From Anthonomus grandis grandis (lineage: Eukaryota > Arthropoda > Insecta > Coleoptera > Curculionidae), in assembly GCF_022605725.1 (NCBI RefSeq), contig NC_065552.1:32437879-32501878 (forward strand): a stretch of DNA of 64,000 nucleotides. Direction: 5' to 3'. Positions 11,260 to 21,364 of this stretch are shown here, one piece after another. The first letter of the stretch is position 1. Every line of letters begins with the position of its first letter. The position numbers and the translations under genes are program-made. The notes beneath the pieces are model-generated. The model did not search any database. It saw only the letters and a program-made list of their open reading frames with translations, and was not told the origin of the DNA.

Positions 11260-11760
11260 TATTACCTTATGTAAGGCAATTCCATAAGCTGTAAAGAGAA
11301 TAATTAGTTCGTTCACATATTAACACTCCGAAGGAAAAAGAACCGTTTTTGGTGCCAAGAACCACTAAAAGTCTAACGCCATCTAATCGATATTTCAAAG
11401 GATCAAACAGAGAAATAAATTTCAACAAACCAAAAATTTCGCTGAAATTATGACAACGATATAAGAAACGCCGAGAATTCCTGCTGATTCCTCGTCATTT
11501 CGGAATTACACAAGTAACATATCGCACGACGTCTCTGGAGAGTGGAGACGCGAGTAAGGTCAGCGAATCTTCCGGAATCATGGTCAGCCGAGTATATAAG
11601 GAGCCGCGTCGCCTGTATATACTCGGCCCGTAATGAGTCTAAACAGCGAATGCCAAACTGGAACTTTAACACCCAACCTTTCTAATTTAGTGCATGATAA
11701 AACGTTGTTGACTCTATCAAAGACCTTTCTAAGGTCGGGAGTCAGTTGACACTCGGAATA
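11260..11760. repeat. Composite repeat, block C (LTR-like promoter plus RT fragment)
   Basis: Same order as block B. The LTR-like part (about 11446-11630) has TATATAAG at 11593-11600 inside a perfect 11-bp inverted repeat, CCGAGTATATA (11588-11598) with TATATACTCGG (11616-11626). The RT part on the minus strand (about 11640-11745) reads LRKVFDRVNNVL then CTKLERLGVKVPVWHS. It carries a 30-base insert at 11535-11565 that block B lacks. Confidence 0.65.
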
Positions 11761-12718
11761 TTGGCGCGATATTTAAATAGTAGTAAAAAAATACAGTAAA
11801 AATAAATATTTTTAGTAAGTTTGTAAATCAATCATCGATTTTTTTAATTAATAATGATTATCCGAGCAGTCCTATGGTTGGAACCTTTGGTGTGACAGTA
11901 AAATAAAGAGTTGTGGTTGGTGGTGTTTCGTGATTCCATTTGAAAAAAGAAAAATCAGTATTTTGTTCAATTTTAGGCATTGGGGTTCTCCCAGTTTCAA
12001 CTGTCGTGTAAAACGGAAAAGCATTGCGGTGTTATGACCTACTAAATCAAATATTAAGTTTTGTAACGTGATTTAGAAACACGGAATTCAATCGAAAAAC
12101 ATTTCACTATTAAATTTCCTTTGCATGACGATCATATGTATAACTTATAGCTCAGCTACATTCTTTATACAGTTTGCACGATATAATTATTGCTAATAAT
12201 AAACCAGCAATCTAAAAATTGTCATTGAATTTCATAATTATATCCAGTTGTTGATGGAAAACATTGAAGTCATGAAGCGTAAAGATGATCATTATTAAAT
12301 CACTGTAATCACATAAGTATTAAGAATAAATCTTACCCAGAAACACCTAAGGCTTCAAAGTAACCTGGGCGGATTAACATCTCGTTTTCTTACCTAAAAC
12401 AAAAAAAAAAAGGTTGAACCTAAACTTTTATAAATGTAGTTACGAGATATAGGAAAATAATCATAAACTACCGCAAGTTTGCCCAACTCCCATATTTCTT
12501 CGTAGCCTTAATTTTTTTTTCGTCAACTTTCGACTGGATGGTTAAAAGTTCGTCGCAACCGAACGAAAAAGCTCCAGTTCTATAACAAACTTCTAACTTC
12601 CATAAAAACTTTTAGGTAAAGAAAAGAAAAATAGGGGAAAGAAGATGAAGTCAACTGAGTAAAAGGAATAAAATAAATTAGCATAAACCGAAGTTGGATG
12701 TTCTAATGATGGTGTTAT
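11761..12718. other. No gene seen
   Basis: AT-rich, stops in all frames, no recognised repeat. Confidence 0.45.
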
Positions 12719-13812
12719 ACAGGGTGGCGCTCCGAAAACTTTCCACCCCGAATTTCATCATCATCTTTAACATCAACCCCTACGCGAGGGTGACAGCCAC
12801 CCTTAAAATTTTAAATGGGAACTGTGGAGTCGGTTTATGATGGCGAAGTTTTAACTTGCTGTTTTCAGATCCTGTGATATCACAGCTTGTTAAAATTTTT
12901 AAAAAAGGATTTTGTTTTTATTTATCTATTTAATGCCTAAGCTGTTTTAATAATAATAAATGTTACTCAAAAGACCTTTCAAATAAATTATTAGTTAATT
13001 TTTAATAGGCCCAGTCTACTGCAAAAAGGACAGAAAGCTGACCTTTTGAAGTTTCAAATATTTTTAAATCCTGATTTTATTTTATGAAATTAAAAATAGT
13101 GATTTTACGAGTATACTTTCATTAATAAATAATAACATACAGGAAGAAAAAATGTGTGTATTTCATTTTCTTTGAGTAAATGACCAAATAAAATGTTCAA
13201 TATTTATATTTAATTTATTTCTAATCAACTGGTTGAAAATACCCTCCCCTAACTTCCATACAAAAATAGAGACACTGTTCGAAATGCTCGCGCACGTTAT
13301 GCAACATTTCAGGTGTAATTAATTTATAGGCACTAGTGCACTATTCGTTATCGCCAAATTTTTTAAAGAATTGGGCTCTGTAGCCTAAGTTTTGGTTTTT
13401 AAATGACCCCACAAAAAAAGTCAAGGTGACAAATCAGGAGATCTGGCAGGCCATTCAGTTGGAGATCTTCCATAAAAATGTTCATCCAAAAATTGCCTTA
13501 CGGGAAACGCATAATGCCGATGACGCACATCTTGCTCAATGGCAGTAACTAAAGCTAGCTCAGTAGTAGTTTTCAGTAACTCAAGATACATTTCCCCTGT
13601 TAAATGAAAAATATGGCCCGATAATGTGGTTACCAGCCCATACATTTAATTTTTCGGGATATTGAATAATTCGGATATTAAAACATTTTTTTTCGGAATT
13701 TCATACGACATATCATCAAGCACAAAAATACGTAACTGTGCCCTAATTTAACGATCATCATATCTTTTACAGTTACAGAGATCCGAATGGTGGTTCTCGA
13801 ATTTATAGAACA
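12719..13812 (-). mobile_element. Deletion derivative of a DD41D Tc1/mariner element
   Basis: The plus-strand left edge is TACAGGGTGGCGCTCCG, an end of the ACAGGGTG type. On the minus strand the 5' end (about 13812 inward) reads TTCGAGAACCACCATTCGGA then TCTCTGTAACTGTAAAAG, matching the 5' ends of the related repeats at 45884 and 55036 (ATTCGA..GGATCTCGGAAACCGTAAGAG). This 5' end is fused to the C-terminal half of the transposase, so the N-terminal half has been deleted internally. Confidence 0.6.
13221..13710 (-). pseudogene. DD41D transposase, C-terminal half
   Basis: Blocks on the minus strand: RIIQYPEKLNVWAGNHIIGP, IEQDVRHRHYAFPVRQFLDE (second catalytic Asp in EQD), GRSPTEWPARSPDLSP, LFLWGHLK, and in another frame TPEMLHNVREHFEQCLYFCM followed by EVRGGYF and a stop at 13221-13223. 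The linker before the third Asp is about seven residues shorter than in the copy at 37738. Several frameshifts are present. It is inactive. Confidence 0.8.
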
Positions 13813-14528
13813 AAATATTTATTAAATATCTATGGCGCATTTTCAAATCTTCTATTTTCAGAACGTTGCTTTACCTACTATGTAAGTTTTGCGATCAAAT
13901 GGATTGATTTTATAAACATCTTGTGGTAATTTTATTGATGTTGTAAAATAATCATAAGCATTTATTATGGATTTAAATATTTTGGTAAAGTTCTATAGTT
14001 GGACAGGCAATTAAATTTACGTCAACTCAAAACACGGCGCTGTGGTTTACCTTTTCCTAGCAAAAAAGTTCTTTGTGTGGCAAAACGTGAATAACGACTC
14101 ATAAGCTAAAAATGTTTCAGGTCACGTATGCAGAGTAATATTACATATACAGCAGTAACATAAAAAATTGTTTTATTCCTTCCCCCAGCGATTTCATGTT
14201 GTAAATGCATAGGTCAGCTGCCAAAGATCATAAAGTTTAGCAATGTTGCATAATACAGAATTAACAAAATGCGGCGTAAATATTTATTTTTAATTTTTAT
14301 ACTGGACATACCCATCATGATTAACAAAATATGTGATTCTTGACATAGCCGTGTCCGATATTGATGACAGAAACAAGCCACTGATTTGAATTAAATCCAT
14401 TGAGTAAATTAAGATTCCAGATACTGAGAATATCAACACTGGCTGGACAGGACAATACCTGCAGTATAACTCTAATCATCCTGGTTTAACAAAATTGGGA
14501 ATCATTAATACCCTCTATAGGAGGGTTT
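13813..14528. other. No gene seen
   Basis: AT-rich spacer with no recognised family. Confidence 0.45.
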
Positions 14529-14918
14529 TAGAGTGCCTATAAGAATTAATTTCTGCCTTAAAGAATAGTGAATATCTGAGGTTTCAGGAGTAAAAATCAG
14601 GAAATTTTTGATTTTTCGGATTCATTGAAAATTTTTCCAAAGGAATTTTAAAAATCCTCTCAAAAAAAGCCAAATTATTTTATTTTTAATTGCAGGAGTT
14701 CCTGTAAGAAGAAAACTATTTCTCTCTTAAAGAATAATGAATATCTGAGCTCCTAGGAGTAAAAATATGGAAATTTACAGATTTTTTGGGATTCATTGAA
14801 GATTTTTCAAAACAAATTTTGAAAACCCTCTCAAAAAAAGCCAAAATGTTTCATTTGTAATTATAGGAGTTCCTGTAAAAAGAAAACTATTTCTCTCTTA
14901 AAGAATAATGAATATCTG
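14529..14918. repeat. Tandem array, left part (about 170-bp units)
   Basis: Units contain, in order, GGAGTTCCTGTAAGAAGAAA, TTTCTCTCTTAAAGAATAAT, GAATATCTGAG, CTAGGAGTAAAAATATGG and CTCTCAAAAAAAGCCAAA. The word TTCCTGTAA recurs at 14699 and 14870 (171 bp). The array breaks at 14918 inside GAATATCTG and resumes at 19421 as CTGAGGTCCTAGGAG, exactly in register. Confidence 0.9.
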
Positions 14919-15127
14919 GGCGCTATAACACAAGCACTACAATTGTTACAAGTTTACAAGTTACAATTAATTTACCGTACCTACAAGTCGTGATGAATTC
15001 AGTAACACATCAGAAACAACTACAATTGTAATTTTTTTACAATTGTAAGACTACGAGTACATATGTATAACAGACTTGTTAAAACGAGTTTAAGCTGTTT
15101 AGGATTAAAATTATGGGTTGTTTGTTA

Positions 15128-17523
15128 TACTCTATTTCCTTTTTGGTGAGAGCACAGTGCCTCATTATTTATGCAGAAGTAGCATAAATATAGGGTGAGT
15201 CTTCCATTTTTCTACATGTAACAAAATAATAAACCAGGCTGTATTTACCAACTTTAAGTGGACAAGTCCTGTATGGTCTCAAATACAATAGGTCGTAAAA
15301 TTCGGAACAATGGTTTCGAGTTCATTTTTATGACAAACGGGTTGCCAGTGTCGTCCTGACTATGGATATTGATTTTAATTTTTAAGTTAAATAATTATCT
15401 GTTATGAAAAATTTATGAATAATGTTGGATTTTATCTGTTATCTATTAGATAAAGATTTTTAGAAAAAGTATGGTTGGTAGGTATAACCTATATTTATTA
15501 AATATCAAGAAACATTTCTTAAAAGCGGAAAAGCCTCATTATAAAATTATGGCAAATAAAATGAAATATAAAAATTTGATTAATACCGCAATTTGATTGT
15601 TTTTTAAATGTTTAAAAAATGGTTGTAAAATTTAATTTTTTTAATACCAACCAATAAAAAATGCAACTCTCCAAACATATCTTGTCATTTATAAGAAAGG
15701 TACAAAAATATAAGGATCTTTTAATTTAATAACCATATTTACATATATTACAATAAAAATATTTACGAAATATACAAAAAAAAATCAAATTATAAATCAC
15801 AGATTTCATTACTCTCATCGCTTTCATCCGAATCAGACATTCTCACTGTTTTAACTAAGAGTTCGACAGTTTCTTCTAGAAGATTATCGAGAGCCCACAT
15901 CTTTTCTTCTTCTTTTATAGCATGATTCACAGCATTGCTCCAGTTTTCTTGGGTAACGTTATCCACTACTGCTTTCAAAAGTTCTCTCATATCTTTCAAT
16001 TTAAAGGTTTTATTATTTCTAGCCACAAATCCTTTTACTTGAGCCCAAATTAACTCTATAGGATTTAATTCACAATGGTAAGGTGGCAAACGAAGTACAG
16101 TTATATTGTGTTGTTTTGCCATTTCGTCAACAACGTGTCTTTTATATTTTGATTTATTTTCTGTAACTATTGTCAGAAGCTCTGCTTTTACCGCGTCATC
16201 TCCAAAAGGTATTTCTTTTTCGGTAAGCCAGTTTTTTATTTCCCCTTTTCGCCAGCAGGATGATGGTAATTTTTCTATTAATCTTGAATGGTAGCTGGCA
16301 TTGTCCATAACAATAATTAAATTTTCGGGAATTGACTTGATCATTTCGGAAAAATAATCTTCAAAAACATCAGCGTTCATTTCTTCGTGGTAATCCTTAG
16401 TTGACTTCGATTCGAATTCAAACAGACCGCCATTTAAAAATTCTTTATAGCTCCCAATATGTGTAATTATTAATCTGTGGCCCTTACCAGAAGGAGACTT
16501 CAAGCCAGTCGATAAACCTTCTAAAAAAGCCTGACGGGAGCTTCCAACATTTTTATCCTGCCAGCACTTGCTCACGGTGTGTCCTTCGTTAAGCCAGGTT
16601 TCATCCAAATAATAAATGTTTCTTCCTTCCTTTCGATACTCCTTAATTTGCCTTAAATACTTTCTTCTCCAACAGACTATTTCTTCTTCATCTATTAAAA
16701 TAGATTTTCTATTTTGCTCTTGCCAAGAAAAATGTAATTCGTGTAAAATTTTCCATAATTTTTTTCTTTCCATTTCTGGTACATTTTCGTCTTCTTTTAT
16801 AAGTGTCAAAATTTTGTCGATAGTTGGAATTTCATTCTTAAAATAAAATGAATGTACTGTCCTCCTGATGATATCTTTGCTGTCTCATCAACTGCTATCG
16901 GCTTCCTACTGGCAGTTATCTTTACACTCTTCTTAGGCAAGTTCTCACGGTTTTCACTTTTTCTGTCACTAAAAAGTCTGTAAATTGTTGCTTTACTTAT
17001 GCCTGTCATATTGGCACATGTAGAAACTAGATTTCTAATAGTACTTTGAGGTATTTGATGCACAAGTGCATCATGTACGTTTAGTACTATAGTCCTTGCT
17101 TTAAAATCTAAAACACCTTTACACACTACGGGGCTAAACTTTGACATTCTTACAACAAATACGCAACAATACTGAAAAATAAATTAAGTTTTTAGGATAT
17201 ATCTACATTATGTACCATAAAATATAACTAACCTGTTTGCATTTAAGATTGCACAATTTAGGTACCTATAATACTTATACCTCCATATTTACCTACCTAG
17301 ACAATATCTACTTATAAGGGTTAAAAAGAACTTGTTCATTAGGTACTTAAGTAATTCAAAGAATTTATGGCTAAAATTGGCCTATTTCTTGCACTATTAA
17401 ATAAACCCAACAAATGAAAACATTCAGATCTTAATGTACTTGAAAAGTGGGACGCCATTGGTTTACGACCGTTTTATGGCTATCGACCCTTTCGTGTGCT
17501 CCTACGGATTAAGAAATGGACTA
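15128..17523 (-). mobile_element. DD82E-type Tc1/mariner element E1, nested in the Harbinger
   Basis: Left end TACTCTATTTCC, then GAGAGCA and CCTCATTA, preceded by TA (15126-15127). The right end is its diverged inverted copy (..GTGCTCC, then AAATGGACTA) followed by TA (17524-17525). These ends match those of E2 and E3 (TACTCTATTTCAGAAGTG..). The right terminus lies only about 56 bp before the start codon of the Harbinger Myb/SANT-like gene. It contains one transposase gene on the minus strand. Confidence 0.8.
15790..17147 (-). pseudogene. Tc1/mariner (DD82E-type) transposase of E1, single frameshift
   Basis: It is homologous to the intact E3 protein over its whole length. The first frame starts at ATG 17147 (MSKFSPVVCKG) and carries the helix-turn-helix region (STIRNLVSTCANMTGISKAT). 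Near 16868 the frame slips, most simply by loss of one base, and the protein continues through RRTVHSFYFKNEIPTIDKIL. The remaining 339 codons are open to a stop at 15790. Catalytic residues are all there: D in YLDETW, D in VMDNASYHS, E in CELNPIE, with 82 residues between the second Asp and the Glu. An acidic tail (SDSDESDESNE) closes the protein. Apart from the frameshift it looks complete. It is diverged from E2/E3, so it is an older or different subfamily copy. Confidence 0.88.
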
Positions 17524-17579
17524 TAGTTTGTTCGTTCGTATAAGAGATACGGTGAGAAGGCTGATTTCGGTTGGTAAAA

Positions 17580-18491
17580 ATGTCGTCTAAACAAATTATT
17601 TTTGAAAGAAAAATTCAGTTTTTGACAAAAATTAATGAAAACAAGGAAATTCTATTTGGTGCTTTCTCAGATAGACTTAAAAAGCAAGACAAAGTCGAGA
17701 AATGGAAGGAAATAGCCCAAGTAGCCCAAAGTATATGCTTAGTTTCAGTAGAGAAGGATTGGACCTACGTAAGAGATACTATCTGGCAGAATTTGAAGAA
17801 ATCTGCAATGGTGGGTCTTTCGTTATTGAGCAATCAACATAATTTATTTACAGGTAATTTTGACATTAGGTACTAAACCCATTATAGATAAAATATACAC
17901 AATGGCATAATATGCTATTTCGCATTTTAGCTTAAAATAGACAACGCGAAAAAAACAGGGACTGGTGGGAAAGGCATGTTAACGGAAATAGATAAGATGA
18001 CTTTGGATATTGTTGGAAAGGAATCTCCAATTATTTGTGGACTTGGAGTCTCTGAGTCGTTCGAGGTAGCCCAGACTCAGTCAACAGAAACGCCTGTACC
18101 AAATGAGACTGTCCACCCAAGCGGACATGAATGTGGACCATCTACTTCAAGGAAAGCCAGTAAGTCATTCGTTATTATCAACTCGTATAGACTAGTATAT
18201 GGGTTTTATGTGTCTTTTGAAATAAAAAGTACAGCAAAATGCAAAATTTTATAACAAATCCATTTCCAATCCATCCATCTATCCATTTCTAATTTCCACT
18301 TTTCAATTGTAGGAAAGAGAAAAGTTGTCGAAAGCACGGGTGAAAGTGACGATAAAAGTGAAAAGCTGAAACTACAAATTGAACATATAAAATTACAGAA
18401 CTATAAAACCAAGCTGGAATCAGAATTAGAAACGGACCTCGGGTTACCGTTTTCTGAATTTACCTTGCAGTTCCAAAATAACTTCCAATGA
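17580..18491 (+). CDS. Harbinger accessory Myb/SANT-like DNA-binding protein, three exons
   Basis: Proposed exons are 17580-17810, 17931-18159 and 18313-18491, giving about 212 residues. Start is ATG 17580. Introns have GT..AG borders (GTGGGT/TTTTAG, GTAAGT/TTGTAG) and the frame joins cleanly across both. Exon 1 is a trihelix/SANT-like DNA-binding domain (W in EKWKEIAQ, then VRDTIWQNLKKSAM). Exon 2 opens with NAKKTGTGGKG, the conserved linker of Harbinger Myb-like proteins. Exon 3 is charged and coiled-coil-like (LKLQIEHIKLQNYKTKLESE) and ends with TGA. In this superfamily the Myb-like protein helps the transposase enter the nucleus and bind the ends. It faces the transposase gene. No disabling change was seen, but the splice sites are my inference. 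Confidence 0.75.
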
Positions 18492-18698
18492 GAAAACGGC
18501 AATCTATTTATCTTTATAATAATTTATCTAGTACCTATAGTTTAGATATAGTTTAAATCCTTCGTTAATAAAAGTTGTTAATAAATGAAATAAATATTTT
18601 CGTCTTTATTTTGTAGATATGTATATTTTTGAACTTTAGTATAGAAATGAAACACGTTTTTAATAAATTTTAGAGTACCCTATATACATATTTTACTA

Positions 18699-19126
18699 CT
18701 AGAGTCTGTTGTTTCTGTTAAAATAATTAATCAGTTCGCCTAATCTCGCTTGCGCTCCAACAGGGGGATTCTCATCGAGATGTTCATAATTTTCTTCATT
18801 GTCTGATAACTCTTCACTATCGTCTACCATGAAATCATCCACGTCCCCATCACCTTTTGAAATGTTGCATGATACTGACCTCCATTTCCTAGCCAATGTA
18901 GAGCAATTAATATCTTCTGCTGTGGAGTCAATCCATACCATCGAATTAGGTTATTATTTAGCGCGGCTCCAATATCCCGAACCAGACTTTGACATTGCTG
19001 TCTGCTAAGACGAAACCTTTCCTTGAACTCGCCATCGCTAAGAAAATTTAAGTCTGTTCTTATGTTAAATCGGTATTCCCTGTGGGGGGCACCTTCATTG
19101 TCACTTTCCGAGTCACTTGACCACAT
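18699..19126 (-). pseudogene. HARBI1-type Harbinger transposase, catalytic core deleted
   Basis: The minus-strand start at ATG 19126 gives a typical N-terminus: acidic start, then DLNFLSDGEFKERFRLSRQQ and LTPQQKILIALHWLGNGGQY, the SDEEF..RFRLS and L..ALR.L..G motifs of HARBI1-like nucleases. Right after GGQYH the sequence jumps, near 18870, to a C-terminal tail in a different frame (VDDFMVDDSEELSDNEENYE then ARLGELINYF) that ends at 18699. The whole DDE catalytic region, normally about 200 residues, is missing. The element is therefore non-autonomous although its partner gene is intact. Confidence 0.8.
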
Positions 19127-19420
19127 ACCGAGAACGAAAACTAATGTTCACAGTGAAAAAGTTAATATTAAAATACTGCGTTTACCGAATTTACCCACTG
19201 ATATAAATGGGTAGAACATTATTTACAATTGTGGGAAATACTTTAACACAAATATACAAGTGCTGAAGTTGTGTTACAGAATACGTCTACATATGTAAAA
19301 AATCTTCCGTAATTACTAGAACCGCACAGGTAATTACAAGATTGCTCTGTTACGGAAAAATTACAAGTGTAGAAAATATTTTTACAATTGTATAACTTGT
19401 AGTGGTTGTGTTACAGGGCC

Positions 19421-20080
19421 CTGAGGTCCTAGGAGGAAAAATATGGAAATTTTTAGATTTTTGGGATTTATTGAAAATTTTTCCAAAAAAAAATTGAAAA
19501 TCCTCTCAAAAAAAGCTAAAATATTTTATTTGTAATTACAGGAGTTCCTGTAAGAAACAAATTATTTCTCTCTTAAAGAATATTTTTGATTTTTGGGATT
19601 TAATAAGATTTTTCCTAGATTTCTTTTCCTTTCTCGAAGGAATTTTGAAAATCCAATCAAAAGAAGCCAAAATATTGGATTTTTTATTACCGAAGTGCCT
19701 ATAAAAAGAAAATAATTCCTTTCTTGAAAAATAGTAAATATCTGAGGGCTCAGGAGTAAAAATTGGGATTCTTTGAAGATTTTTCTAAATTTCAAAATTT
19801 AAAGGATTTTCAAATCTCCCGAAGGAATTTTGAAAATCCTCTCGACAAAAGCCGATATATTAAAATTTTTATTACAGGAGTGCCTGTAAGAAGGAAATCA
19901 TTTGTTTTTTAAAGAATGGTGAATATCTGAGGTCCCAGGAGTAAAACTCTGAAAATTTAAAATTTTTGAAATTTTTTGAAGAAATATTGAAAATCCCTTC
20001 ATAAACAGCCAAAAACATTTGATTTTTTAATGCAGAAGTTGCTGTAAGAAGAAAATCGTTTCTCTCTTAAAGTATAATAG
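19421..20080. repeat. Tandem array, right part
   Basis: Continues the array of 14529-14918 after the Harbinger insertion. The unit start recurs near 19545, 19693, 19880 and 20036, so unit length varies from about 148 to 187 bp and copies are less regular than on the left side. With the Harbinger removed, the spacing between the flanking copies (14870 to 19545) is 170 bp. The array stops where the Penelope-like fragment begins. Confidence 0.85.
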
Positions 20081-20383
20081 CACTGCTTAAACAGCGATAT
20101 TGACCTCAATAGGGAAATAGAAAACATCACCAAAGACTTACAGCAGAATGATTATCCAAGCAAACTTATAAGGACAACTATTAGAAAAGCAGCAGAAATA
20201 AGAAGGAAAGAGCAACTGGAGGACCCTACAGGATTTCTAACGATTCCGCACATCAAGGGAACTTCGGAGAAAATCAGGAGAATATCCAGAAAATTTGGCA
20301 TGTTGGTCCAATGCCCAAAACATACATTGGGCAGAAGCAAAGATTTTGTGCAAGGAGCAACATTGAATGATCACAGATATTGA
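20081..20383 (+). pseudogene. Penelope-like element, C-terminal RT/linker fragment
   Basis: An open frame without ATG (bases 20096-20383, 95 codons, TGA at 20381) reads IDLNREIENITKDLQQNDYP then AAEIRRKEQLEDPTGFLTIP and HIKGTSEKIRRISRKFGM. The IPYI.GTSEKI.RI..K block is a hallmark of the segment between RT thumb and GIY-YIG domain of Penelope-like elements. The RT core is absent upstream and no GIY-YIG motif follows the stop, so this is a short truncated copy. It directly abuts the tandem array. Confidence 0.8.
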
Positions 20384-20818
20384 TCCTAATTGACTCAAAC
20401 ATTTTTGACTAATTTTAAGAATACACCATCTTCTAACATCTTTTTTCTTGTAATACCACAAAGATATATTTAGAGTTATATGAATAGGTCAGGGTTCTGT
20501 CCACAAAATTCATGGCTGTGAAATAATTAGTTATTTTCAAATTGCCTATGGGTCAGCTAGAAGATTCTCTTAAAGCGATATGTAAGGAAGATATTAATAA
20601 CTCCCGATCCAAAGCTAGCTAACCTTAGGAATTAATACTCCCAATTTATAAATGACACATGGATAATATTTAGATGACTTTCTGATATTTTGGTAGATAT
20701 AATATTAACCTATTTATATTTTTGGTAATTAGTTCTACATGAGAGTGCTCAAAACTCAAATTTTAAGATTTAGAAAATCAATAACTAATTAATAATTTTA
20801 CAAACATTTAAAAAAAAA
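20384..20818. other. No gene seen
   Basis: AT-rich, possibly including the 3' flank of the Penelope-like fragment. Nothing else recognised. Confidence 0.4.
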
Positions 20819-21061
20819 TTGTTCCCAGGTTCATTACGTTATGCTAATACTTCAAAACAATCTAGCATACAAATTCTAAAAAAAGCATATAGAGAAATTG
20901 CAAAAAAATTTGAATCCACCTTCATCACACTAATAAATGCTGAAAAAAATTCAAACTTTATTAATGCCCTTTTTAAAACACATTCGAGCGTTAAAACATC
21001 TTTCGTAACGAGTACCCAGTCGTTCAAGGACATCCAACCCAGCCCCAGAAAAAATCTTTAG
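20819..21061 (+). other. Possible exon of unknown protein
   Basis: An 80-codon open frame without ATG is preceded by an acceptor-like TTGTTCCCAG and ends in TAG just before the left edge of element E0. The peptide is Lys/Asn/Ser-rich (..ILKKAYREIAKKFESTF..) and not obviously transposon-derived. It could be a terminal exon or chance. Confidence 0.2.
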
Positions 21062-21364
21062 ATATAGTCGGCTCGTTTTACCCTACACATAACGGATTAT
21101 CTCGGGGTATAAGTGGACCGGTTAAACAATGAATTCCTTTTATAGCCGCATTATTCACTATTTATATTGAGTACCGGTTTGGACGACTGTTGCCAGCGGT
21201 TTAAAAACATTTTTGGTTTTTAATGTAATATTGTATTATTTTAAGGGGTACTAATATTTCTTTTAAAGGAAATGCTTTTTTATATTTAAATAATTTGTTT
21301 TATTATTATTATTTATTAGTGTAACCTAATATTTATTATGATTTAATAATGTAAAAAAGAGATA

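Larger units (their letters stand above)
14919..19420. mobile_element. PIF/Harbinger DNA transposon (4.5 kb, with nested insertion)
   Basis: The ends are inverted: GGCGCTATAACACAA at 14919 and, on the minus strand from 19420, GGCCCTGTAACACAA. They are flanked by CTG on both sides (14916-14918 and 19421-19423). CTG fits the CWG type of 3-bp duplication known for Harbinger elements. The palindrome ACAATTGT occurs four times within about 130 bp of the ends (14939, 15022, 15039, 19384), possibly for transposase binding. The element has the two genes known for this superfamily, a Myb/SANT-like gene (plus) and a HARBI1-type transposase (minus), facing each other. A Tc1/mariner element (15128-17523) has landed inside, so the Harbinger itself is about 2.1 kb. 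Confidence 0.88.
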
